Shown here one piece after another: positions 34,165 through 45,681 of a stretch of 64,000 bases of DNA (positions are counted from its first letter, which is position 1; every line of letters starts with the position of its first letter). This DNA comes from Halichondria panicea (taxonomy: Eukaryota > Porifera > Demospongiae > Suberitida > Halichondriidae): assembly GCF_963675165.1 (NCBI RefSeq), contig NC_087379.1:7284339-7348338 (forward strand). Reading direction: 5' to 3'. Below the pieces are notes generated by a model. It was given only the letters and a program-made list of their open reading frames with translations. It had not been told where the DNA came from and made no database searches. Made by a program: the position numbers and the translations under genes.

Positions 34165-35567
34165 ATGGCAGCACTGAACCCCAACAACCAGCAACAAGCT
34201 GACAAGAGAATAATAGGATTCGAATGTGAGTTTGTGAAACCACCACCTTCGGAATACATCCAGTCACAGTGCCCAATTTGTCTCCAGATCATTCGAGAGC
34301 CCCACCAGGTCACATACTGTGGAAAGAAGTTTTGTAAAGTTTGTATTGAACACATCAAAAGCCATTAAAAAGCCGTGCCCAACTTGCAATGAACAGGAGT
34401 TTTCAAATTTCCCAGACAAAGGTTTGACAATCGCTCTACAGTTTGAAAGTTCGCTGTAGCCACCAGAAATACGGGTGTGAGTGGACGGGGAACTGAGACA
34501 GCTTGACAAACACCTCAACACAGATACAGAGCCAGAGAAACAACTCGATGGATGTCAGTTTGTCGAGATTGATTGCATCTATAATTGCGGGAATCATCAG
34601 CAGCGAAGGTACATTCAAAAACATCAAATTAAGGATTGCCCCAAACGTCCATTCGGTTGTGAGCATTACCATGATTACAAGTCCATGATTACAAGTCCAG
34701 TTTTGATGATGTCACCAACAACCATTGGCCTGTGTGTGGGTCCTTCCCTGTCCCCTGCCCTAACCAGTGTGGTTCAACTATCCAATGTCAGAATATAGAC
34801 AGCCATGTTGCCGATGAGTGCCCCCTGACCACCATCAACTGTGACTTTCACCACGTGGGCTGTGCTGTAAAACTCCCTCGACAAAACATGCCAGAACACC
34901 TGAGAGAGAACATACTCACACACATCTCTCTATTAGCCACCAGCCATGCCAAGCAACAAGACAAAATAATCAGACTGGAAGCTGAGAACAATACTTTCAA
35001 GAACAAACAAGAACACTTAGAACAGAATTACCAATCTCTGAAAGCTGAAAATAGAATACTTAAAACTGAATTGGAGCCAATGCAACAACTACTCAAAACA
35101 GCACCTCCCATCGTGAACTCTAGCCCTCTTGGTCCACTGGAGCCCCCTGTCCTTACAATGATCAACTTCCAACAGTGCAGGAAAGATTACGATCAATGGT
35201 ACTCCCCTCCAGTCTACAGCCACTATCAGGGCTACAAGATCTGTCTCAAAGTGGACGCTAACGGCTCAAACTTTGGTAAAGGGACACACGTCTCTGTGTA
35301 CGTGTTCTTCATGAGAGGAGAGTTTGACGATTCTCTGAAATGGCCGTTTCGCGGTGCGATTTCAGTGCAACTACTGGAACAGGTGAACGGCATGGATCAT
35401 GAAACATACACGACACCTATAATGGGAGCTGTGCCAGAGTGACAGAGGGAGAGAGATCAACAGGGGCGTGGGAATATTCAAGGTTCATTGCTCACACTAA
35501 ACTGGAGCCCAAGTATTTACGAAACGACACCCTTCTCTTCCAAATAAACAAAGTAGAACTGAAGTAG
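34165..35567 (+). pseudogene. TRAF-like pseudogene, copy 6
   Basis: At least five frame-breaking changes are visible against its relatives 4 and 8: an extra A near 34358, two bases lost near 34426, one G lost near 34488, a 14-bp tandem duplication at about 34673-34700, and two bases gained near 35418. The cysteine of TCCGKK is also Tyr (ACATACTGT). The coiled coil is type D. This is the most decayed copy and is clearly non-functional as a full-length gene. Confidence 0.95.
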
Positions 35568-36655
35568 GTTGCTTTAAGAGTGATAATTATAGACACAAAC
35601 AAACAGTCCTATAATTATAATTATTGTGCGAGGCATTTAATTGAACTGGGTTTTAATGTTTTAATTTTATATTATAGGACACTCTTCACCCTAGCTTTAT
35701 AGCTATTTGTTGTATCCTTGCATTAATTGCTAAACCTAAAAAAAATTAATAAGAAAAACTGATTGCAGCAATAATTATTATGCATGTTCATTAATTTTTT
35801 TAAAACCTTGGTGATATCTGTGGGGTGGATGGCAATCCCCGCTATAAACCGTATAGCAGGTAATTTCGAGGGTATATTTTTCGCGGATTGGTCATCTTTG
35901 TGAATTTCGTGACAATAATTTTTAAGGACAGCAGTTTTTTTGTACTTGTATATTGAAAAGGAATTTTTGCTGATTGATGAAACTCGTGAAACTATTAGAT
36001 AATTACCCGCTATACAGTTTCATACCCATACCATATATAAATCCCCTCTAATATACCCATGCAACTCACGTAGTTCCATTCTCTGTGCTCCTACAGTTGA
36101 CGGGGACAGCACAAGACTGGACCAGATGAGTCAGACACTCGTGATTGCCCTACAGCAATTATGAACACATGTAACACTCAAGCACATCAAAGGAACGACT
36201 GGTTACCTTGGTGATGGTCTGTAGCAACCAGAGGAAGTCATTAATACGGTGTTGATAAAACGTAAGGTCCAGTCCTGCGCTTGGGCATCAGATATGGCCA
36301 AACGAGAGCAGCTTCATCACCAGCAAACACATTGTTCCTTGGTTTCACACAGCCTTCAAGTTCCTATAATTATATACAAGTGAATTCACATGAAAATAGT
36401 TAAGAGCGATATAGTCAGCATGGCTTTCGAATCGTGTCAACAACGAAAGTGTGTATACAATTATGTCAACAATGAAAAAGAACACATTAAACGACTTTGT
36501 TACCTAATATGGGATTAAAGCTGTAGAGCATGTATATACGTACTACTGAGAAAATAAAGATACGAGAAGGATTTTAATCTCTGATCAAAAGAGATGACAC
36601 AGTGACAACACAGTGACACCCGTTTACTTACAAGACAAGATAAGACAATCAAGAG
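35568..36655. other. Spacer between TRAF copies 6 and 7
   Basis: It contains the ACCGTATAG MITE (35848-36018), an X1 relic on - (36070-36345) and the conserved 5' flank of copy 7, in the same order as 30.6-31.6 kb. Confidence 0.6.
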
Positions 36656-38128
36656 ATGGCAGCACTGAACCCCAACAACCAGCAACAAGCTGACAAGAGA
36701 ATAATAGGATTCGATTGTGAGTTTGTGAAGCCACCACCTTCGGAATACATCCAGTCACAGTGCCCAATTTGTCTCCAGATCATTCGAGAGCCGTACCTGG
36801 TCACATGCTGTGGAAAGAAGTTTTGCAAAGCTTGTATTGAGCACATCAAAGCCATTAAAAAGCCGTGCCCAACTTGCAACGGGGAATTTTCAAGTTTTTC
36901 TGACAAGGCTTTGAAACAATCTCTCTACAGTTTGAAAGTTCGATGTAGCCATCAGAAAAACGGGTGTGAGTGGATGGGGGAACTGAGACAGCTTGACAAA
37001 CACCTCAACACAGATCCACAGCCAGAGAAACAGTTTGAAGGTTGTAACTTGGTAGAAATCGATTGCACGTATAATTGTGGGGAGCAATGCCAGCGAAAGT
37101 ACATGGTAATCCACCACAAAAACGAATGCCCCAAACGTGCATTCAGTTGTGAGTACTGCCATGATTACAAGTCTACCTATGATGATGTCACCAACAACCA
37201 CTGGCCTGTGTGTGGGTCCCTCCCTGTCCCCTGCCCTAACCAGTGTGGTTCACCTATCCAACATCAGAATATAGACAGCCATATTGCTGATGAGTGCTCC
37301 CTGACCACCATCAACTGTGACTTCCACCACATAGGCTGTGCTGTGAAACTCGCTCGACAAGACATGCCAGAACACCTGAGAGAGAACCTACTCACACACA
37401 TCTCTCTATTAGCCACCAGTCATGCTAAGCAACAAGACGAAACAACAAAATTGATTGTTGAAAATAGAATATTACAACTAGACAATGATAACCAAAAAAG
37501 ATATTTTAAGATGAGCTTAACTGCACTACAAACCAAAGTTACCAGGCTAGATAAATTGTTGACTTCTAGCACAGCCAAGCAACAAGCTGACATTGCTACT
37601 TTAGTAGAAGAAAATAAACAGCTAAGGATGAAAATCGCTGAATTGGCGCCATTGCAACAAATGCTTATCGTGAACTCCAAATCTCTTGGTGCCCCTGTCC
37701 TTACAATGACCAACTTCCAACAGCACAAGAGAGATGATAAGTTTTGGCGCTCCCCTCCAGTCTACACCCACCATCAGGGCTACAAGATCTGCCTGGGTGT
37801 GCATGCTAACGGTGATGCCACTGTTAAAGGAACACACGTCTCTGTGTTTGTATGCTTCATGAGAGGAGAGTTTGACGATTCTTTGAAATGGCCGTTTCGT
37901 GGTATGATTTCAGTGCAACTACTGGACCAGATCAAAGGCAAGGATAATAAAACATACACACTCCCCTATGATGACAAAGTACCTAACGACTGCTGTGCCA
38001 GAGCGACAGAGGGAGAGAGGGGAGTGGCGTTGGGATCTGTAAAGTTCATTGCTCACACTGAACTGGAGCCCAAGTATTTACGAAACGACACCCTCTTCTT
38101 CCAAATACACAAAGTAGAACTGAAGTAG
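36656..38128 (+). CDS. TRAF-like protein, copy 7 (open, longest coiled coil)
   Basis: The 490-aa product is the longest in the array because of a type-C coiled-coil region of about 90 residues (LIVENRILQLDNDNQKRYFK, then LQTKVTRLDKLLTSSTAKQQ and IATLVEENKQLRMKIAELAP). The linker to MATH is the short IVNSKSLGAPVL form. The RING-like finger reads CPICLQIIREPYLVTCCGKK, then FCKACI. In the MATH domain the usual LPRQDMP partner upstream is LARQDMP. It is the only open type-C copy; copies 3 and 5 are its broken sisters. Confidence 0.95.
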   Translation: MAALNPNNQQQADKRIIGFDCEFVKPPPSEYIQSQCPICLQIIREPYLVTCCGKKFCKACIEHIKAIKKPCPTCNGEFSSFSDKALKQSLYSLKVRCSHQKNGCEWMGELRQLDKHLNTDPQPEKQFEGCNLVEIDCTYNCGEQCQRKYMVIHHKNECPKRAFSCEYCHDYKSTYDDVTNNHWPVCGSLPVPCPNQCGSPIQHQNIDSHIADECSLTTINCDFHHIGCAVKLARQDMPEHLRENLLTHISLLATSHAKQQDETTKLIVENRILQLDNDNQKRYFKMSLTALQTKVTRLDKLLTSSTAKQQADIATLVEENKQLRMKIAELAPLQQMLIVNSKSLGAPVLTMTNFQQHKRDDKFWRSPPVYTHHQGYKICLGVHANGDATVKGTHVSVFVCFMRGEFDDSLKWPFRGMISVQLLDQIKGKDNKTYTLPYDDKVPNDCCARATEGERGVALGSVKFIAHTELEPKYLRNDTLFFQIHKVELK

Positions 38129-38714
38129 TTTGTAGAAGATTTATCCTATATAATTACACAAGCATATAATTATTACACCATGCAGTGATACGTTTCTAGA
38201 CAAATTATCTATAATTATGCAATTATAATTACGACTGTAATAATTAATTTGAAGATGATTATTGTTTGACTTTTGATAATTACAAATTGGCCCATGGTTA
38301 ATCGAAAGCATGGCTTCGATAAAATTTTGCGACCATCTTATAATTATAGCATACCTCACCAGTCCTGTGTCTCGCTTGCATGTTGCTATGGCAGCAGTGG
38401 TAAGATTTAGCTCTATCCTATAGTGAGTAGTTCTGGTGTGAGGTGCTCCAGAGTGTCCGGAGGGAGGGAACCATCACCAGAGAGAGACACTATCATCCTC
38501 TTCACCACCTCACTGGACTCAGGCTGTGTGTGTGGGGGGGGGGGGGAGCTACATGTATATAGGCAGTATAGGTGTGTGGTGGTATATGTATATGTAGTGT
38601 CACATTGTATGTGTTTTTGTGGCTGTAGGGCCTGCATGCATGCAAGAATGCATGGGGGGAGAATGCTCATTGACTTTGTTTGCTAGTTTTGGAGACACCT
38701 TTCTCTGCTCCTCA

Positions 38715-38815
38715 CGGATTACCAACATGGCCAGCAAGGTCTCAGTGGCTGACATCTGGAGGAGTTGTGGAGGAGGAAGATACTCTGGTCTTCTATAGCT
38801 CTGATGAGTGGAGCT
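38715..38815 (+). pseudogene. Relic of a GPR143 exon (3 of 3)
   Basis: GGATTACCAACATGGCCAGC, AAGGTCTCAGTGGCTGACAT and CTGGAGGAG are followed by GAGGAGGAAGATACTCTGGT; about 13 bp present in the other relics is lost and the donor is changed to CTCTGATGAGTG. Confidence 0.7.
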
Positions 38816-38945
38816 GCAACACTGCAGTCTAAAACCATTCCTTATAATATTATACCTACATGTCACATGACTGAGTGGGTAAACAACATCATGCACTATC
38901 CCCCAGCTACTGTCGCCAGGTCTTGTCTCTAATGCATGGAGGACA

Positions 38946-39054
<109 letters not shown>

Positions 39055-39266
39055 GGGGGGGTTAGTGTGTGTGTGTGTGTGTGAATTATAATGGTTATAA
39101 TGTATGCCCTATGGTGTCAACAAACGGACTGAATGTTGATAATGTTGATACTGTGCCTAATAATTATGGTGAGAAAGCATGTATAACAAGTAACTGACAA
39201 TATTCATTATCAGAGCTAGGAGGTGACACACCCTGTTTAGTTACATGAAGACAAAACAATCAAGAA

Positions 39267-40658
39267 ATGGCAGCACTGAACCCCACCAACCAGCAACAAG
39301 GTGACAAGAGAATAATAGGATTCGATTGTGAGTTTGTGAAGCCACCACCTTCGGAATACGTCCAGTCACAGTGTCCAGTTTGTCTCCAGATTATTCGAGA
39401 GCCCCACCAGGTCACATGCTGTGGAAAGAAGTTTTGCAAAGCTTGTATTGAACACATCAAAACAATTAAAAAGCCGTGCCCAACTTGCAATGAACAGGAG
39501 TTTTCAAATTTCCCAGACAAAGGTTTGAAACAATCGCTCTACAGTTTGAAAGTTCACTGTAGCCACCATAAAGACGGGTGTGAGTGGACGGGGGAACTGA
39601 GACAGCTTGACAAACACCTCAACACAGATCCAGAGCCAGAGAAACAACTCGATGTATGTCAGTTTGTTGAGATCGATTGCATCTATAATTGTGGGAATCA
39701 TCAGCAGCGAAGGTACATTCAAAACCACCAAATTAAGGATTGCCCCAAACGTCCATTCGGTTGTGAGCACTGCCATGATTACAAGTCTACCTATGATGAT
39801 GTCACCAACAACCACCACTGGCCTGTGTGTGGGTCCTTCCCTGTCCCCTGCCCTAACCAGTGTGGTTCAACTATCCATCGTCAGATTATAGACAGCCATG
39901 TTGCCGATGAGTGCCCCCTGACCACCATCAACTGTGACTTCCACCACGTAGGTTGTGCTGTGAGACTCCCTCGACAAGACATGCCAGAACACCAGAGAGA
40001 GAACCTATTCACACACATCTCTTTATTAGCCACCAGTCATGCCAAGCAACAAGACAAAATCAACAGACTGGAAGCTGAGAACAATACTTTAAAGAGCAAA
40101 CAAGAACACTTAGAACAGAATTATCAATCTCTGAAAGCTGAAAATAGAATTCTTAATACTGAATTGGAACCAGTGCAACAACTACTCAAGACTGCACCTC
40201 CCATTGTGAACGCTAGACCTCTTGGTCCACTGGAGCCCCCTGTCCTTACAATGACCAACTTTCAACAGCGCAGGAGAGATTACGATCAATGGTACTCCCC
40301 TCCAGTCTACACCCACTATCAGGGCTACAAGATCTGTCTCAGAGTGGACGCTAACGGCTCAAACTTTGGTAAAGGAACATACGTCTCTGTGTACGTGTTC
40401 TTCATGAGAGGAGAGTTTGATGATTCTCTGAAATGGCCGTTTCACGGTGCGATTTCAGTGCAACTACTGGACCAGGTGAACGGCAAGGATCATAAAACAT
40501 ACACAACACCTAATGGGAGCTGTGCCAGAGTGACAAAGGGAGAGAGATCAACAGGGGCATGGGAATATTCAAGATTCATTGCTCACACTAAACTGGAGCC
40601 CAAGTATTTACGAAACGACACCCTTCTCTTCCAAATAAACAAAGTAGAACTGAAGTAG
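39267..40658 (+). CDS. TRAF-like protein, copy 8 (open)
   Basis: The 463-aa product has RING-like finger CPVCLQIIREPHQVTCCGKK, TRAF zinc fingers with an extra His in TNNHHWPVCGSF, a type-D coiled coil (LEAENNTLKSKQEHLEQNYQ, SLKAENRILNTELEPVQQLL) and the long PLGPLEPPVL linker. Its MATH domain belongs to the DYDQWYSPPVYTHYQGYK / RVDANGSNFGKG subtype and has a short loop (YTTPNGSCARVT). It is the open sister of broken copies 4 and 6, each one 5-kb period to the left. Confidence 0.95.
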   Translation: MAALNPTNQQQGDKRIIGFDCEFVKPPPSEYVQSQCPVCLQIIREPHQVTCCGKKFCKACIEHIKTIKKPCPTCNEQEFSNFPDKGLKQSLYSLKVHCSHHKDGCEWTGELRQLDKHLNTDPEPEKQLDVCQFVEIDCIYNCGNHQQRRYIQNHQIKDCPKRPFGCEHCHDYKSTYDDVTNNHHWPVCGSFPVPCPNQCGSTIHRQIIDSHVADECPLTTINCDFHHVGCAVRLPRQDMPEHQRENLFTHISLLATSHAKQQDKINRLEAENNTLKSKQEHLEQNYQSLKAENRILNTELEPVQQLLKTAPPIVNARPLGPLEPPVLTMTNFQQRRRDYDQWYSPPVYTHYQGYKICLRVDANGSNFGKGTYVSVYVFFMRGEFDDSLKWPFHGAISVQLLDQVNGKDHKTYTTPNGSCARVTKGERSTGAWEYSRFIAHTKLEPKYLRNDTLLFQINKVELK

Positions 40659-41711
40659 GTTGCTTTAAGAGTGATAATTATAGACACAAACAAACAGTCC
40701 TATAATTATAATTATTGTGCAAGGCATTATTTTAATTATTATATGTGAACTGGGTTTTACTGTTTTAACTTTTATATTATAGGACACTCTTCACCCTAGC
40801 TTTATAGCTATTTGTTGTATCCTTGCATTAATTGCTAAACCTAAAAAAAATTAATATGATTGCAGCAATAATTATAATGCATGTTCATTAATTTTTTAAA
40901 AACCTTGGTGATATCTGTGGGGTGGATGGCAATCCCCGCTATAAACCGTATAGGAGGTAATTTCGAGGGTATATTTTTCGCGGATTGGTCATCTTTGTGA
41001 ATTTCGTGACAATAATTTTTGAGGACAGCAGTTTTTTGTGGACTTGTATATTGAAAAGGAATTTTCGGTGAAACTTGTGCCTTCGAAAATTACCCGCTAT
41101 ACGGTGTTCGTACCCATACCATATACAAATCCCCTCTAATATACCCATGCAACTCACGTGGTTCCATTCTCTGTGCTCCTACAGTTGACGGGGACAGCAC
41201 AAGACTGGACCAGATGAGTCAGACACTTGTGATTGCCCTGCAGCAATGAACACATGTAACACTCATCAACATCAAAGGAATGACTGGTTACCTTGGTGAT
41301 GGTTGGTAGCAACCAGAGGAAGTCATTCTTATGGTGTTGATAAATGCAAGGTCCAGTCCTGCGCATATCATGGGCATCAGATGGCCAAACGAGAGCAGCT
41401 TCAACACCAGCAAACACATTAATCTTTAGTTTCACACAGCCTTCAAGTTCCTATACAAGTGAATTCACATGAAAATAGTTAAGAGTGATATGCCAGCACG
41501 GCTTTCTCATCGTGTCAACAACGAAAGTGTGTATACAATTATGTCAACGATGAAAAAGAACACATTAAACGACTTTGTTACCTAATATGGTTAAAAGCTG
41601 TAGAGCATGTATATACGTACTACTGAGAAAAGAAAGATACGAGAAGGTTTTTAGTCTCTGATCAAAAGAGATGACACAGTGACACTTGTTTAGTTACAAG
41701 ACAATCAAGAG
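40659..41711. other. Spacer between TRAF copies 8 and 9
   Basis: It contains the ACCGTATAG MITE (40945-41105), an X1 relic on - (41160-41430) and the conserved 5' flank of copy 9. Confidence 0.6.
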
Positions 41712-43091
41712 ATGGCAGAAGGCTACCCCAACAACCAGCAACAAGCTGACAAGACAATAATAGGATTTGATTGTGAGTTTGTGGAACCTCCACCAGAACG
41801 ATACGTCCAGTCAGAGTGTCCAGTTTGTCTCCAGATCATTCGAGAGCCCCACCAGGTCACATGCTGTGGAAAGAAGTTTTGTAAAGCTTGTATTGAGCAC
41901 ATTAAAGCAATTCAAAAGGCGTGCCCAACTTGCAATGAGAAATTTTCAAGTTTTGCCGACAAAGCTTTGAAACAATCGCTCTACAGTTTGAAAATTCGCT
42001 GCAGCCACCAGAAAGACGGGTGTGAGTGGACGGGGGAACTGAGACAGCTTGATGAGCACCTCAACACAGATTCACAGCCAAAGAAACAGTTTGAAGGTTG
42101 TAAGTTTGTCGAGATCGATTGCATCTATAATTGTGGGGACCAACGTCAGCGAAGGTACATGGCAATTCACCAAATTAAGGATTGCCTCAAACGTCCATTC
42201 AGTTGTGAGCACTGCTGTGATTACAAGTCTACTTATGATGATGTCACCAACAACCACTGGCCTGTGTGTGGGTCCCTCCCTGTCCCCTGCCCTAACCAGT
42301 GTGGTTCAACTATCCAACGTCAGAATATAGACAGCCATGTTGCTGATGAGTGCCCCCTGATTACTATCAACTGTGACTTCCACCACATAGGCTGTGCTGT
42401 GAAACTTCCTCGACAAGATATGCCAGAACATTTGAACAGTTCCCTCTCAGCACACATGTCCCTACTAGCCACCAGTCACGCTATGTTAATGCTAGAAAAT
42501 AGAAGATCATCAGCTAAGCAACAAGCTGAAATTGCTAGTTTAGTTGAAGAGAATAAACAGCTTAGGGTGAAAATCACTAAGTTGGAACCAATGCTACAAC
42601 TACTCAAGACAGCACCTCCCATCGTGAACTCTACACCTCTTGCTCCACTGGAGCCCCCTGTCCTTACAATGACCAACTTCCAACAGCACAAGAGAGATGA
42701 CAATTGTTGGTTCTTTCCTCCAGTCTACACCCACCATCAGGGCTACAAGATCTGTCTTAAAGTGTACGCTAACGGATACGGTACCGATAAAGGAACACAC
42801 GTCTCTGTGTCTGTGCACTTCATGAGAGGAGAGTTTGATGATTCTCTGAAATGGCCATTTCGTGGTGTGATTTCTATTGAACTACTTGACCAGGTCAACG
42901 GAAAGGATCATAAATCATACACAAACACCTATGATGACAAAACACCTAACACGACCTGTGCCAGAGTGACAAAGGGAGAGAGATCAGAGGGGCGTGGATA
43001 TTCAAGGTTCATTGCTCACACTAAACTGGAGCCCAAGTATTTACGAAACGACACCCTTCTCTTCCAAATACACAAAGTAGAACTGAAGTAG
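41712..43091 (+). CDS. TRAF-like protein, copy 9 (open, MAEGYPNN type)
   Basis: The 459-aa product starts MAEGYPNNQQQADKTIIGFD, a variant N-terminus shared only with copy 15. The finger is CPVCLQIIREPHQVTCCGKK, FCKACI. After the zinc fingers, PEHLNSSLSAHMSLLATSH departs from the PEHLRENLLTH form of all other copies. The coiled-coil region is short and distinct (LMLENRRSSAKQQAEIASLV then EENKQLRVKITKLEPMLQLL). The MATH domain has FFPPVYTHHQGYKICLKVYA and an extra acid-rich loop. It closes the 5-kb duplication block; the spacer to the right is unlike the others. Confidence 0.95.
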   Translation: MAEGYPNNQQQADKTIIGFDCEFVEPPPERYVQSECPVCLQIIREPHQVTCCGKKFCKACIEHIKAIQKACPTCNEKFSSFADKALKQSLYSLKIRCSHQKDGCEWTGELRQLDEHLNTDSQPKKQFEGCKFVEIDCIYNCGDQRQRRYMAIHQIKDCLKRPFSCEHCCDYKSTYDDVTNNHWPVCGSLPVPCPNQCGSTIQRQNIDSHVADECPLITINCDFHHIGCAVKLPRQDMPEHLNSSLSAHMSLLATSHAMLMLENRRSSAKQQAEIASLVEENKQLRVKITKLEPMLQLLKTAPPIVNSTPLAPLEPPVLTMTNFQQHKRDDNCWFFPPVYTHHQGYKICLKVYANGYGTDKGTHVSVSVHFMRGEFDDSLKWPFRGVISIELLDQVNGKDHKSYTNTYDDKTPNTTCARVTKGERSEGRGYSRFIAHTKLEPKYLRNDTLLFQIHKVELK

Positions 43092-43544
43092 TTACTCTTG
43101 CATGCATGTAGAGTGATAACTAATTACACAAACATAATTATTATAATAACGAGTGCTGCAAGCTGTGCTGTGCTATAATATCTCTCGCCATGTTTTGCTT
43201 TCGCTCAAAAGTAATATTAGAGGAGATAATTATTTAGTTAAGTATGTTGTTATGCAATTGAATGAATGGAATGGAAATAGAAGCCTATCTGATGGGTTGA
43301 TGAATGATCTTCAAGGATAGAAACCAACTGTACAGATCTACAATGGAGAAGTTTAACATTTCCTGTCAATGATAATTAGCAAGAAATAGTTGTGTATCTA
43401 CATGGTAGCATTGCAGTGTTTGGTGGCTTACCAGGACCTCATGAAAAGAGTGAAAAGAAAAATAGAAATTGTATTCTGTCTCAGAATCTCACACAGGGAT
43501 GAATTGCAATAGGTTAAAGTTCGCAATGGCTGCATGCTGCAACT
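43092..43544. other. 3' flank of TRAF copy 9
   Basis: AT-rich, no coding signal. A segment CATGTTTTGCTTTCGCTC, AAAAGTAATATTAGAG is shared with the 3' flank of copy 10 (near 50378). Confidence 0.4.
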
Positions 43545-43745
43545 CCGGGCATTTAGTGCAAGGCTAACTCATAAGTTGAATAGAAACTTTGTATGAACCA
43601 TGAAGAGACTGCAACAGCCTTAAATTCACTGTATTAGCCATAACTGGAGAACAAAGCTTATCAAAGCTATTAGTTTTTGTCGCATTGCAACCGTTGAGCA
43701 GTTACAGCTGGAACAGACACACACACTACGCCTTGAGGCATATAG
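43545..43745. repeat. Dispersed repeat, copy A
   Basis: TTTAGTGCAAGGCTAACTCA, GAGACTGCAACAGCCTT and GCAACCGTTGAGCAGTTA recur in order at 50822-51155 (copy B). The copy here runs on without a break into CACACACTACGCCTTGAGGC, which shows the state of copy B before a hairpin element inserted there. Confidence 0.7.
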
Positions 43746-43758
43746 ACAGTGTATCTCA

Positions 43759-43914
43759 CAGTGGCGTAGGAAGGGGGGCTCCAAGGGCTGGAGCCCCCCC
43801 CACATATTTCAAGGCTATAAGTAGATATGACTTATCTAAGCTGCATGCACTATGTAGATAGCCTTACTCTTTTTCCTAGAGCCCTCCACTGAGAAATTGC
43901 TTCCTACGCCACTG
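43759..43914. repeat. MITE with CAGTGGCGTAGGAAG ends
   Basis: The 156-bp element begins CAGTGGCGTAGGAAG and ends CTTCCTACGCCACTG, 14-15 bp of inverted repeat. Such CAGTGGCG ends are typical of hAT-related MITEs. Flanks GTATCTCA and TCCCATAG do not give a clear 8-bp duplication, so the superfamily is tentative. An internal GGGGGGCTCC / GGAGCCCCCC pair forms a second hairpin. Confidence 0.7.
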
Positions 43915-43934
43915 TCCCATAGTCTGTAGACACG

Positions 43935-43977
43935 CTACTGTCGCCAGGTCTAATCTCTGAGCAGCTCGATGGAGGAC

Positions 43978-44036
<59 letters not shown>
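43935..44036. repeat. SSIELL relic (-) followed by (GT)n microsatellite
   Basis: CTACTGTCGCCAGGTCTAAT and CTGAGCAGCTCGATGGAGGA encode, on the minus strand, residues like SSIELLRDKTWRQ after a CACACAG acceptor. Other copies lie at 23870-23912, 28990-29032, 33905-33952, 38918-38950, 59738-59770 and 63950-64000. The GT tract supplies the pyrimidine-like CA acceptor each time. Confidence 0.6.
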
Positions 44037-45125
44037 TGTATTGTATGTCCCACTGTGGTGAACTATTATATTAACAAACAGACCACACCACTCAGCCACT
44101 AATTTCCCATTAGCGAAGAATTTTGTTGCTGTCTGTAATCATAGATCTAAACATCAACTTTCTCTAATACTTGAGGCCATTTGAGACACAGGACACTATT
44201 AATTTTAGTTACAAAGCCTTAGCTATATCAAAGGTAGAGATGTCAGACCGGAAGTAGTGCGTGGGCGTCTTTTCCTACAATGGTAAGAAACAGGCCAGAA
44301 AGTGAGTGAACAAGAAGGGCTTTCCGCAAGCCCTGGAAGAGTCTAGCAAACAACAGCTGTTCCCAGGGGTAAAAAATAGCGTAGAATTTGATTTTTATAA
44401 CAGTTTTTTATGATTTTAGCATTTGATGCTTGTTCTGTGTGTGATTTTTTCTCAAAGGTGATCATCATTTTGTCAACCAAATATGAAAATGAACAAAAAC
44501 ACAAGTTGACCATGACTTTCATCTCTAACTCTCTCTAGATTATGCAAAAAGTTGCTACAATAAGCTTTTATTTCTTGCGGAATCACATATTGCATGGATA
44601 GATGGGTGGAGCTGAGAATAGAAATGCAGTAAAATCAAGCCAAGTGTACCAAAAGCTGTATTTATTTCTTAGAAGTTCTTAGAAGTTACTGAAAGTAATT
44701 ATTGAAGCAATCTGAAAGCCTCTGTTGAAAAGAAACAAGAAAGATTGGAGAGAATTCCAGGGACAACAATGTAATCTACCAAAACTATTAAATTGCAAGA
44801 ACTAATTCAATTTGCACACGAAACAAGACAAGAGTAATCTACTGTATTAATTAGAAGCTGTCAACAGAGTTGTATTATAGATTTATAATTGTATGGCCTT
44901 AAATCTACATCACACTAAAAACGAATTATTTAGACCAAATGAAATTGACAGAAAAGTTGCTTTTAAAGATCAAGAAACAGATACAAGCGTAAGGTGGACA
45001 TTGATGAGAGTTCTGAAACATGATACAATATACTGTACGAAAGAAAAGATAGCATGGTTACTTTAAATCCAAAAGAACTCTCTGAAGCAGGAGACATCAC
45101 ACTATTATAGGGACATCATAAAGAT
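44037..45125. other. Unassigned AT-rich stretch
   Basis: About 1.1 kb with no ORF, relic or repeat that I can recognise. Confidence 0.4.
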
Positions 45126-45227
45126 TAGCCTCGATCCCAGGCCGAGTTTTCGCTTTTATAACGGTTAGGCGAACAACTGGTCGCCTAACCGTTATAAAAG
45201 CGAAAACTCGGCCTGGGATCGAGGCTA
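45126..45227. mobile_element. 102-bp perfect hairpin element with 9-bp target duplication
   Basis: TAGCCTCGATCCCAGGCCGA and GTTTTCGCTTTTATAACGGT, then TAGGCGA, are followed at once by their exact reverse complement. The flanks at 45117-45125 and 45228-45236 are both CATAAAGAT. Nine-base duplications are typical of Mutator-like (MULE) elements. It has the same ends as the 1.08-kb element at 47271 and the half-copy at 51096. Confidence 0.85.
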
Positions 45228-45620
45228 CATAAAGATATACATTACAGAAACATTATAAACTTTATAATAGATATTAAATTGTTACAATGTTAACTTCTGA
45301 GTCCTGAGTGTCCATTTCATACTTTTTTAAAAGAGAATAGACCAAGCTGTTTAGCAGATATGCTAACTTTAAGATCATTTCCGGTATTAACAACAAATTT
45401 CATAAGTCCCGCCCAAGTACATTAAAATGCGGTAAATTTTTGTACCAATTTTTCCCTGACTAGTGTTCTTCAAAACGCTGTATCTCTGCATTCGTTTGAC
45501 CAAATCCAGTGCAGTAAAGTTTTTCTGGTTTGCCTAGAGTGTTCAAAAGAGATAGTAATACATAGGAGTTAGAAAGAGCAAAAATGAAAATCGGTCTGAC
45601 ATCGCTATCAAAGGTACTAT

Positions 45621-45681
45621 TAGTCTCATGAATCAGCCGCACCTTTGGTGTCCAAAGAGGTGCGGCTGATTCATGAGACTA
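45621..45681. mobile_element. 61-bp hairpin element with 9-bp target duplication
   Basis: TAGTCTCATGAATCAGCCGC and its reverse complement enclose a loop of about 10 bp. The flanks 45612-45620 and 45682-45690 are both AGGTACTAT. It shares TAG...CTA ends and a 9-bp duplication with the neighbouring 102-bp element but has a different sequence, so it looks like a second family of the same type. Confidence 0.8.
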
